Of a stretch of DNA of 64,000 nt, positions 20,501 through 32,500 are shown in pieces (the stretch's first letter is position 1; each line of letters starts with the position of its first letter). The stretch is from the NCBI GenBank assembly GCA_016858145.1, contig JAEHOE010000213.1, positions 62,001 to 126,000 of the forward strand, read 5' to 3'. Origin of the DNA: Edaphochlamys debaryana. Taxonomy: Eukaryota; Chlorophyta; Chlorophyceae; Chlamydomonadales. A program made the translations under genes and the position numbers. A model generated the notes under the pieces. The model did not search any database, had not been told where the DNA came from, and saw only the letters and a list, made by a program, of their open reading frames with translations.

Positions 20501-23500
20501 CCCCTTCACCAGCCCCCATCCTCGTTTCCTAGCCTCCCTTCTCGCCCCCTTGCCCCCCCCCCCCAGGTTCCGGCAGTACCTGTTCGCCAGCCAGGCCCGG
20601 CTGCTGCTGCGCCTGGGTCGGCCCGTGGACGTGGCGGAGCGGGGGCTGCGCTTCGTGGCGGGGGAGGGGGCGGAGCTGGGGGCGCGGGAGGGGCGGCCGG
20701 GGGGAGGCGGCGTGCGGCCGATGTTCCGGGAGGTGAGAGGGGGGAAAAGGGGGGCGGGAAAGGGGAGGGGGAAAGGGGAGGCCACGGAGGAAATTCTGTG
20801 GGCAGCAAGGGCCACAGGTGGCTGCCCTTGAAGCCACAGTCCTTCATCCTCTCCCCCCCCACACACCATCCGTCCGCCCCCAGGCCTGGACCTTCTCCGC
20901 CTGTCTAGCCATCGTGGGGGCCGTCACTGCCACAGTCTTCGGCCGCCCCACCGCCGCCGCCGTCGCCGCCGCCGCGGGCGGCGCGGCCTCGGCCGACGGC
21001 TCCGCGCCGCCGCCGGGGGCGCTGTCGGGCCGGGGGTACGGAGGTGAGGTCCCCCTCTGAGAGTCTGTTACGGTATCCGCATGCCACCCTCCCACCCTCC
21101 CTGCTCCGCGATAGCACCAGCCGTCGTGGGTTGGAAGCCCTCGGCCCGGCTTCGCGCGCTTTCCTCAACCGCTCCGCCCACTCCCCGCCCTCCTACGATG
21201 CCGCTGAGCTCCCTTGACCCCCGCCCATGTAACGACACCCCCCATCTCCCCCCATCCTCCCCCGTTGCTCCGCAGGCGGCGACGCCGAGGCCGAGCCGGG
21301 GGAGGGCCCCGGAGCGCCCTGGCCCTCCGACCCCGCCGCTGCCGCCGCGGCCGCGGCCGCGGCCGTGGGGGCGGGGCCGCTGGGCAGTGTGGACTGGCAG
21401 CTGTGGCTCCCCTTCGAGCCCCAGGTGCGCGGGGCCTGTCTGGCCTCGCCCGCGGGTTCTCGGACTGTCCTGCTTACAAAGCTTGGGTCAGCGGGGCTTT
21501 CGCTTAGTGGCCCTTAGACTGGATTCTGCGCCGGCAGCTGTACAATGCAAGGTCGAGGGGCTGCGGGCATGCCCCTCACCTTGTTGCATGGTTGAATGGG
21601 TTGATGGGTCTAATGCTTTGAAGCCGCTGGCCGGCACGGGTATACGAAGTCCTCCTTCTCCCTCTGCTCCCTCCCCCTCCCCCCCCCCCCAGGTCCCCAC
21701 GCTTGATCCCCTGACCCTGTGTGGTCAGGCCATCACGCCCGCGGCACTGGCAGCGGCCAGGTGGGGAGGGGAGGGGGGGCAGGAGCGGAGGGGAGGGGAA
21801 AGCACGAGGGGAAGGGGGTGAGCACTTTCCGAGCGAGAGACGAGCAAGGGAGGGGGAGGGGAGGTGGGCGGCGGGGTGACAGGCCCGGGGCGGAGCCTGA
21901 ACCGCATGACGCATGCCGCCTTCACCCCTTCGCCCCTTCGCGCCCCCCCCCCCCACACACACTACTCCAGGCCCCCTGACGCGGAGGGGGCACTGCGCCA
22001 GGCCACGTACCAGGTGGGGAGGGGGTAGGGAGGGGTGGGGTAGGGGGCTGGGGCACGGGGCTGGGGCATGGGGCTGGGGGGCGGAGCTGGGGGCTGAGGC
22101 TGGTATGTCCTTCGCAGTCCTTTCCCCTCTTCCTCATCCCCGTTGTCGCTCCGCTCTCCGGTTCCACGCCTGCGTGCTAGCCCTCGCCCACCTGTACAAC
22201 GAGGCCCTTAATACCTACCTGCCCCTCGCCCCGGCCCCTTTCTTTCTCATCACCCTTTTGCCTCCTCCTCCTTTTACACTACCCCAGGCCTACCTCCTGG
22301 CCCTGGCCCACCTGTACAACGAGGCCCGCTGCGCGCTGCTGTCGCTGCTGGGCCGAGCGGCGTCAGCGGTGGCGCGCCGGCCCCGCTCCAGCAGCGGCAC
22401 CGGAGGGGGAGGCGGAGGGGGGGGCGGTGGAATGGGAGGCTCGGAGCCGCCGGCGCTGCTGGCGGCGTGGCGGGAGGCGCTGAGGGAGCTGCCGGGGCAG
22501 GTGGGGGCCTCGGGGTTGGGGGGGAGGGGGGGCAGGTAGGGCAGGTAGGGGCAGGCAGGGAAGGGTCGGCCACAGCTTTGATATCCGCGGGGTCAGAGGG
22601 GATGCTCACCTTGTTGCCCCGTGTGCTCCCACACACGTCTCCCCACGCGTCTGGCCCCTCCTCCTTCACCCCCTTCTCATCCCTTCTCCCCCCCCCCTTC
22701 CCCCCGGCCCCTGCAGTACCCCTGCCGCAACGTGGTCGGCATGTTCCTGGATCAGGTGGGCAGTTGGCGGTTGGCGGTTGGCAGTTGGCCCAGTTGGCGT
22801 CTGACATCACTGACCCCCCACCTCCAACCCCTTTGCCCAATCAACCTCCCTGTACCCTCCAACCCCGCAAACCCTCAACCTCTCGACCACCCCAGGAGGA
22901 GGACCGGCAGTTCGAGGCCACCCCCCAGCAGCAGGCCACGCCTCTGCAGCTCATCCGCCAGGCGCTGGCGGGGGCGGGGGCGGGGCAGGCGCAAGGTGGC
23001 GGGGGCGGCGGGCAGCAAGCGGGTGAGCGGTGCCCCTGCACCTGTATCTACCGTGACCGTGCCGGGACCGTCGCTGCGAGGGACACATTGGGGAGCAGCG
23101 GCCGTGTTTGATGCTGCTACTGCTGCCATGGCTTCGGTGGGGCATACCGGCGTCGCCCTCTCTTATCTTGGCCTGTCCGCCCCGCAACGCCGCAACGCCC
23201 CCCACCCCTCTCCGACGCTCCCCGCAGGCGGCACCCCCCGCGGCGACGCCAGCCCCGCCGCCACGTCAGCCATCTGGCTCACGCCCGCGGGAGCCCCCGC
23301 GCCGCCGGACGCGCTGGCGGGTGGGTACCGGGGCTCGCGGGGTGCCTGGGGCCTGCGCCTTGACCCTTTTGCCTTGACCCTCTCACATACCCCCCCCCTC
23401 CCCCTCCGCGTCGGGGCCCCTGGTCTCGGCCTTGACGCTAGAGGCTCGCATGCACCTAGAGGCCCCGTCGTCTGCTGCCTTACTAACGTCGTAGGCCCAT

Positions 23501-26500
23501 ACCTAGCGCTCTGCTTTGACCTCGCCTCGCGCCCGCACCATCGGAGCAACGCTTGCCTCCTCACTTGCTTCCCCCCTTGCTTCCTCGCTTGCTCTCATCT
23601 GCCCCTCCTGGCCTCCTCCCCACCCCCCACCAATCTTCCCAAACCCCGCACCCACAGGTTTCCGTAACGCCCACGGCGCTCGTTTGACCTTGCTTTGCTT
23701 CGCACTGCCTTGTACCTGCGCCTTAGTAATGCATCCCGGCCCTGCCAAACATTCGTACTGTCGTACAGGCTTCCGTAACGCCCACGGCGCGCACCGCCGC
23801 TCCGAGTCGCTCTACTCGGTCTCATTCACACCGGGGGGCCTGGGGGGCGGGCCCGCCGGGGGCCCCGCCGCCGCGGGCGCCACGGGCGGCGGCGACGGTT
23901 GGGACGCGGCCGTCGGCGGCGGCGGCGGAGTCGGACGGGCCGGCAGCGCCATCGGCGGCGCCGCCGCACACCGCCCGGGTGTGTCATGGAGCGCGGAGCC
24001 AGCTACCACGCAGCTTCCGCTGGGCCCGGGCGGGGGCCTGCTGGGGCCCGGGCCGGCGGCGGCCGGGCACACGGGCGGCAGCACGGCCGGGCCGGGCCCG
24101 GCCGGGCCCAGCGGGGGCGGGGCCTACGGAGGCTACGGGGGTGGGGGTGGGGTGGGCGGCACGTCTCGCGGCCGGCACCACCACTCCTCCTCGGCGGACA
24201 ACGTGACGGGGTCCTTCTTCGCCAAGCTGGACCTCTTCGCCAGCAAGGTGGGTCCCAAAGACGTTGTGTAGAAGGGATGAACTTGAAGTTAGCCCCATGT
24301 GTGGGTGGCAATCGTGGCTGGGCGCTTGGTGGGAAAACCTGGGGTGTCAAGGACGGTTATGCGGTTGTGGGGTGGGGTAGACGGGACCTGTACACGAGCA
24401 GCGCGCCGCACCAACGGGGGCGGGCTGAACCCTTAAGCGCGCGGGGATAGTGGGCTTCACACTCCATCAGGCAAGATGGGCTGGGATGGCAACCTCACAT
24501 TGTCGATGTATGGCTGCCTCGTACGGTAATCTCTTCGCCCTCCGCGCCCCGCAGTTCTCCTCTGTGCTCGACCCCCTCCGCGGTGCATCGTCCCGCCCCG
24601 CCCCCCCGCCCGAGCCCCTCCCCGAGCTTCCCAGTCCCCGGGCAGTGGAGCAGCACGTGAGCGGGGCGGGGAGGGTGGATCACGCTGTGCTGTGCTGTGT
24701 CCGTGCTGTGCTGTGTCCATGCTGTGCTGTGCTGTGTCTTTGGCTGTGCTGTTCTTGTGCCTATGCGTGGATGCTCAAAACACGTAAGAAGCCCCTCCCC
24801 TCCATCCCTCCCTCCGTACCCCTCCCTTCAGGTCGCCAACACCTCCCTCAGCATTGGCGCACTGACTGACATGCGGGCGGCAGTGGCGGCGGCCAAAGCC
24901 CAGATCGCGGCGGAGCGGGCAGCCGCGGCGGCACAAGACGGAGACGCGCTGCCGAGCGGCGGGTCCGTGTCGGGCCCAGGCCCAGGCCCGGGCGCTGACG
25001 CCGTCAGCGCGGGCAGCTTCTCGGCCGCTCCCTTCCTGCCCGCCGAGGTACGGCACACGTTGTCTACGGGCTGAAACTGACGGTTTCCTGCGTTCGGCTA
25101 AGCAAAGCTCGCCGCCCAGAGGGGCGGGGGAACGAGGGGTGCTTCAGCGGGTTTCGTCAGATCTGACACCGTCGTGCCTAGCTGTTCCATACCGTTCGGT
25201 CCCTGACAGCGACAGCACGGCGGATCGGGCTCGTCCCACCACGAAACCACACGTGACGCCTCTCCTCCGGCCCTAACGCGCTGCATCCTTTCCACTCTGC
25301 CACAGCCTTTCCCGCACAGCTGACTCTCCTGCATCCGCCCCCCCCCCCCAGGTGTCCTGGATCCAGGAGTGGCGGCTGCGCCTGGCCCTGGGCTCCCCCC
25401 GCCACGCGGCGGACCTGGCGCTGCAGCTGGCGCTGGCGGCGGCGGTGGGTGGGAGGGGGGGGAAAGGGAAGGGAAGGGGGCATTTGCCTGCGTAATGCGG
25501 ATGGGGAAGTGGGTTCTGGTCGTTGGGTCTGGTCGTGGCCTTGTCGAGGACAGCAGGAGAACCCGCGTTTCGCAAGTGTTTTTGTTTCGCATGTAGTGTG
25601 TCCATGTCCACAGTATGTGGTTGCGACTGAACCTGCCTACAGTGTGTCTCAAGGGGCAGGGCCGGTGAGAAGGACAGCCCCCTCACGCTCCGTTCCCTCC
25701 TTTCCCACCCCAAATACCCTACTGCAGACCTGCTACAGCCGCGCCGGGCGGCAGCGCGCCGCCGCCCAGCTGTACGGCGACGTGGGTGCCGTACTGCTGT
25801 CACGTGGTCAGGCGGAGGTGGCGGCGGCGCTGGTGGAGCACGCGGTAGCACTGGCGCAGGCGGAGGGCTGGTGAGGGAGGAGATGGGGGAAGTAACTCAT
25901 GGTTGCTTTTGCGGGTTTGCAGTCGAATCCTCCCTGACCCTCCCCCTTCTCACACCACTCTTCCCCCCCAAAGGCACGCCCTGCTGGGCCGCGCGCTGCC
26001 GGTGCTGATGGCGGCGCAGCAGGCCATCGGCCACGTGATGCTGCCGTACACGTGCATGCGGTGAGCGGGGCGGTTGCCGTACATGCCGTACACTCCGCAT
26101 GGCATCGACCTGTACGCAGTACATCTGGGTTGCTGCAGTTTATTGCGGGGCCCGAGCGCCGTCCCATCCTCTCTCTTCCCTCTTCCTTCACCCCCGTCCT
26201 CCCCTGCACCCCTCGCCCTGCCCCCCACCCCACCCCTGCCCCCCACCCCAGCTACCTGTCGCTCCCCCGCCTCGCCTGCGCCGCCGAGGTGCGGCGGCGC
26301 GTGCTCGCCCACGTGCTGACGGCGGCGGGCTGCGGGCCGGGCGGGGCGCCGCTGGCGGGCGCGAGGCGGGCGCCGCGGCCGTCGGCGGTGCTGCAGCTGG
26401 GGACGATGCACGCGGTGCAGGTGGTGGGGCTTGGGTGGGGTGTTGGCGGGTGGGATAGGGGCAAATGTTTAGGGAGTTTGAGCGGCAGCCAGCGAGCCCT

Positions 26501-29500
26501 ACGCGTACCATGGTCTTCATCCCCCGTTTACCCATGTGTTTGACGCCTGCTCACCCCCCTCCGCCCCACCCCGCCCCCAGGCCGCACTCGCTCCCACCTG
26601 CTGCTCCCGCTTCTACGGCACCCACTCCCCCAGCGGCGCACCCTCGCTCGTGCCCCCCGCCCGGGCCCCCTCCCCCTCCTCCCCCACCGCCCCCTCCACC
26701 ACCGCCACCGCCTCCAGCCAGCCCGGCTCTGAGGGCGGCGCCGCGGCCGCCTCCCCCTCCGACCCCTCCACCAAACCCACCACAAGCGCCCTGCAAACGC
26801 CGCTCAGAAAGCGGGGCAACGCGGCCCGGCTCATCCGTGTAGGCGAGGTGGCTTCCATCGAGGTGCTCGTCCACAGCAACCTGCCGTCCGCCGTTGGTCT
26901 CATGGACCTCCACCTGGTCCTGGGGTGCCTGCAGCCCATGCCCCCCCAGCCAGGGGCAACCACGCCCCAGTACAACAGCTCCCAGGGCCTAGCGCCAGCG
27001 CCGTCGCAGGTGGGCCTGGGCCCGGCTGGGCCCGGGTCGGTCCCGGCGCCCCAGACCGCCCTCTCGGCCGGCCTGCCCGGGCAGACCTCGGGGCCCGGGC
27101 CTGCCCGGTCCGGGCCCTCCCAGGCCCAGGCCCAGGCGGCTCCCGTGTTTCAGCGCTCGTCCTCTGCGCACGGGCACTCGCAGTCTGCCGTGACCACCGC
27201 CGCCGCCGCCGCCGTCGCTGGCGTCGGCGCCGCCTCCGCCAGCATCATCCTGTCCCGCGCCTCCGCCGCCTCCGGCGCCGCCGCCGCCGGCGGCGGCGGC
27301 GCGCAGGCGCACCACCGCAACCTCTCTGGCGGCGACGTCATGGGGCCCGGCGGCGCCGCCAGCGGCAGCTCCTTCGCCGCCGCCGCCGCTGCCGCCGCCG
27401 CCGCCAGCGCCGCCGGCGGCTGGCGGCCGCCGGCCGCCTCGCAGCCGCTGCCCACCCCCCACGGCCCGGGTCTCGCTCGGTCTAGCGTGGCTCTTGCGGA
27501 TGCGACGGGGCTCCACGCCCCCTCAGTCTCCCTAGGGGCCTGGATAGAGCCCGGCCACCACCACCCCCTAGCTGGTGGCAGCCACGGCCCCGGCAGCGCG
27601 TACGGCGGCAGCTTGTACGGCGGCGAGGGCGGCGGCGGCGGCAGCTCGCTGTACGGCAGGGGCGGGCCGCCGCAGCACGCCCACTCGACGCTGGCAACCC
27701 AGATGGCGGGGCACCCGGGGCTGGGCGGGCCGCCGCCCCACCCCCACTCCGGCTCCACCCCCGCCCTCCTCCACGGCGCCGGCTCCCTCCACGGCACCGT
27801 GACCAGCTCCGCCTTTGCCCCCGCAGCCCAAGCCCTGCACCCCACCCTCGGCGTCCCCCACCCCAGCTCCCCCTCGGTCCGCGCCGCTGGCGGCGCCGCC
27901 GCCGCCGCCGGCGGCTACGGATCGCATCTGGCGGCTGGCGGCGGCGGCGGCGCCGGCGGTGCGTCACGCATGGGCCTAAATGACCGACACAACACGTCAA
28001 CCTCGTCCAGTCTGTCATTGGGGCTGACGGGGCCCGGCGGCGGCGGCGGCATGGGCGCCGGCGGCGGCGGCGCGGCGGGCGCCAGCTACGGCAACCTGTC
28101 TGAGTCATCCCAGGGCGCCATGGGTCTGGGCAGGCGGGCGCCGTCCTGGCCTGGTGGGTGCGCGCGTCTAGACAGGAGTTGGTGCCAAAGGGATTGTAGG
28201 ATACATGAGGGTTTGTGACATTATGATGATAATGTGGCTCTTTTGACCCCTGACTTGATAATTTAGTAATCCATTGCTGCCCAACCATTCAAGTACCAAT
28301 CTAGTAGGCCAGCGGCCGTTTGGGAGCTGGCTAGTTACCACCCCTCACCTTCTGTGCCCCCATGTGCCCCCCCTGGCTGGGCAGACGCGCTCTCGGCTGC
28401 CGGAACCGCGGGCCCAGGCGGGCCCGCGCCGGGCCCCGCGGGGCCCGGCTCGCCCTTTGCCCGCGGCGCCGCCGACGCTGGCGGCGGCCTCTTCTCCCCC
28501 GTGTCCACCCGCGGTAACGGCGGCGGCACCGCCGGCGGCGGTGGCCCCGGGTGGGCGGTGGGTGAGGACCTGGTGTGTTTCCACCTATTGGAGGCGAGGT
28601 ACGAGGAGGCGGGCGGCGAGGACGGGCACGCGGTGAGGCGGGGGGGCGGGGGGGCGGGGGCTGGGGAGAGGCAAGAGGGGTTGGCCGAAGCCTGTTGGGG
28701 ACCAGGCACGAGGCGGCAGTTGCTCGTCGCCACCTGCTCAGAGGCCCCTCAACCGAGATGGCGGACGTGCTGAAAGCAGTTTGTACGATTGTATTACCCT
28801 TGCTCTGCAATCGTCTTTGCCCGGCCCGGCCCCGCCGAGGGCCTCACTCGCCGTTTACCCCTGCTGCCACACACACACCTTTGCCCCCTCCCCCCGGTGC
28901 TGTGCAGGCCGCCGCCCCGTCCCCCTCCGACCCGCGGCTTGTGGTCCTCCGCCCCGGCACCACCCGCCTCACCTTCCGCACCGCGCCTACCGCCCCGGGC
29001 CTGTACTTCGTACGGCACATTTCGGCCGCGCTGGGGTCGTACGATCTCCGTATCCCCGTCGTAACCGCCGCCCAACTGTCGTCCGACGCGGCGGCGCTGG
29101 GCGGCGGTTGGGCGGGGTTCGCGGGGCTCGGCCCGTCGGCTGGCGGCGGCGGCGGTGCCAGCGGGGGGATCGCTGGCGGCGGCGTGGGGTTTGGCGGCCT
29201 CGGTTTTGGCGGCGCCGCCGGAGGGGCGGCGGCGGCACTGGCGACGCTTGGGCAGGTGTCAGGTGGGCAGGGGGTTGCTTGCACGGCGACGGGGAAGGGA
29301 AAGGGGGCTTGAGGACTGCGGTAGGTATGGGTGCAGGGTGATGTCGCTGCTCTTTGCAGGACCCTCCTTATCAGTCGTGTTGCGTCTGCCTTGTGTTCCG
29401 CCGCGGAGGGGGATTGCTTCAGGAGCATGGGGTGACAGAGTCCGCCTAAGGCCGCCGTGGTGTTGCGTCACACCCCACAACCTGGCATCATCACCTCTCA

Positions 29501-32500
29501 CGTGTCCCCCGCCCTCGTTCTCTGCCCCCCGCCCGCCCCTCAGACGGCGAGGTTCGGGGCCTGGAGGTGGCAATGCAGGTGAGGGCGAAGGCAGGGAAGG
29601 GGGGGCGGAGAGGTTTGAGGTGGATAGCCCAGATGGTATGGCGGCAGCCAGCGAGCCCGATGCGCACCGAGGGGACGGAGGGGAGGGAGGGCTGCTGTGA
29701 CCCGCGCAACCCGTTCCAGGCAGAATCACCTCCCTTTCCCCATCCGCACAGGTCACCCCCCTGGTCCCGGGCCTGCTGGCGGCGCCCGTGTTGGTGGGCG
29801 GAGCGCTGGCGGCGGGGCTGCCGCAGTGGCTGGGGCTGGCGCTGGCACCGCTGGGTCCCGGGGCGGAGGCGGAGGCGGGGGCGGGGTGGGGGCTGCAGCA
29901 CGCCAGGGTGGTCGTACAGGTGAGGAAGGGGCTGGCTTGCTTCGGGGCGCGTGCATAGTGTGCTGTGTTAGATTCGGGGCGTGCACCCACCACCCTGCCG
30001 TGCTTTGCAGGTGCGGCCCAAACTGCCGTACTGAATCACACGCTGCGGTGCCCTGCGGTGCCCATTGCTTCTGCTTGGTATCCTTGGTAGCCTCATGCCA
30101 CGTGCCCCCTTTGCCCTTCACCAGAGGCCTTTCTTACCCTGCCCAACCCCTGCCCTCCCCCTCAGGCTGCCCCGCACTCGCCCCTCCGCATCGGCGAGTG
30201 GCCGCCGCCGGGCGCCGCCACCCCCGGCGCGTCCCTCTCCGCCATGACCTCCCTCGCCGGCGCTGGCGGTGCCGCCGCCGCCCTGGCACACCTGCCGCCG
30301 CCGCCGCCGCCGTCGTACGATCCAGTCGAAGCAGGGCTGGCACCACTGCACGCCCCCACGCCGGGGGTAGCCACCGCCAGCTCCACGCCGCCCCAGCCCT
30401 CCTCCGCCTCCCACGGCGGCGGCGCGTACGGCAGCGGTACGGCAGCGTACGGCGCCTTCGCGAACCCGGCCACGGCGGCCGTGCTGCAGAGCCTGCTCGC
30501 TGCGGGTCCGTCCCAGTTCATCGGCGGCCGCACGGCACGGCATGACGGCGCCGCCGGGCTGTGTCGGGTGGCGGTGGTTGATCTACAGACCGCCGCCGCC
30601 GCCATGGCAGCAGCGGCGGCGGCGGCAGCGGCAGCGGCGGCGCAGGCGGGCTTTACCTCGGGCGGAGGCCGGCGGTCCGCTCGCGTCTCCACGGATCTGC
30701 CCGCACCGCCGCCGCCATCACCTCCGCCGCCTGCGTCGGGCGCCGGCGGCGGCGGCGGCAGCAGCAGCGGCGGCGCTGCCGCCAGCACTGCACCGCCGCC
30801 GTCGGGCGCTGTGTGGACGGCGCTTTGGCGGCAGGGCGTCGACCTGGCGGCGGTGAGTTGCGCCACATACAGCGCCCGGTACCCCTGGACCGCGGCCCAT
30901 GCCTGTACGCTGCTCGGCCCGCTCGTTGCTACCGTATTCACCGGTGCCGCTTCAAGCCCGTACCGGCCGTACCAATCCCAATCCCCATCTCTCACCCCAA
31001 ACCCCCGACCCAACCCCGAACCCTCGTTCTCTCGTGCTCCTGCGGCTGCCCGTGCAATAAACAAGCCCTGGGCAGCCAATCCTGATCCAGATCCAAATCC
31101 TGATCCAAGCCCCAATCCTGATCCCCAACCCAACCCCCAGGCCCTGGGCGGCCCCCTCCGCTCCCCCGTGCTCCTGTGGCTGCCCGTGTGGCTACCGCCC
31201 TTGGCCGGAGGGGGCGTCGGTGGGGCGGGGGCGGACGACAAGGGGGGGCTGGCGGCGGCGCCGGAGCTGGTCCGGGTGGCACAGGTGTGTGTGTGTGGGG
31301 GGGGGGGGGCGGTTTAGGGATGGGGGTTGTTCTGGAGTGAGGAGTCGCCCGTGTGGCGACATCTGAAGCAGAGCACTGAGAGCGGTCCAGAGCTCCTAGA
31401 CTCTTCTCTTCCCCTGATGTGGGGAAGCGGAGGAAGAGAGTACCTCGGCGGCACCCAGATTTCAGACCGGCCTTGACTCTTCCCCTGCCGTCATACGTCA
31501 ACCCCACTTTTCTTGCGAGAACGTCTTGACTCTTCTTTCATATCAACCCCTCCTTTCTTGCCCCGCCCTACAGCCCGGCGCCGCACCCCCCGGCGGCAGC
31601 AGCGGGGGGAGCGGCCCCGCCCCGGCGGCGCCGCCCCGGCCGCTGCCCCCCCTGGCGCTGGAGGTGGCGGTGGAGGGGGTGGCGGGGGGCGTCTGGCGCT
31701 CGCACTCGCTGTCCCTCGAGCTGCCCCTGGTGCAGCCATTCAGGGTGCGGACCACGGTGAGGCGGGGTGTACGGAGGGCCTGGTGGGGGCCTGGTGGGGG
31801 CTTGGGTGGGCCTGGGATGGGTATAGGATAAGGAGGGTTAGAGGGGGTGGGCGTGTCGCTTGGGAATGGGCGAGGGCCGAGCGGCTCGATGGGACCGGCG
31901 AGGGCCGGGCGGCCCAGGAAGGCCTGGGGAAAGGTAAGCGTGGGGATGCGCCCAGGCACGGACAAACCGGAACGCCGGACGCCGTCACAACCCGAGCACC
32001 CGCCCTGAACCCGCATGCCCCGACTCAGCAACTCCCCCTTCCGACCACCTTCATCCCCCCCCCTCCCCCCCCCCAGGCCACCCAGCTCCCCGACGGCCGG
32101 GTCCTGGTGGTGTGTCGGGCCGCCTCGCGCCTGGCACTGCCGGTGGTGCTCATGCAGGTGAGGTTAGGGGACGTGGCCCAGGAGCAGGAGGGAACCGGCT
32201 TCGGCCTACGGTGGAGTGCGGGGTGGCAGCTTGGGGCTGAGGGGCTGAGGGTCGCGGCAGGCCCTGCTTGCGGCCCTTGGTTGGTTTCTGACGATGAGGC
32301 TACCCCACTCACCCCCACACAAGCCACCCATTCACCCCTGCGCTGTCCCTTCCCCCCCCGTCCCCAACCCCCACCCTCCACCCCCCACCCCCAGGTGGCG
32401 CTGGAGCCTCAGGCGGGGCTGGCGCTGGCGGCGGAGGCCGACGGCGGGGCCGGCGGCGCGGCGGCGCCTGCCCTGGCGGCGGCGCTGCCGGGTCTGCTGC

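Noticed and set aside
26536..28218. Treating the long Gly/Ala frame as an independent gene
   Set aside because: It is exon 25 of TRAPPC10 (26581-28153): both splice sites and phases fit, and conserved V-A-S-I-E-V-L-V-H-S lies within it.
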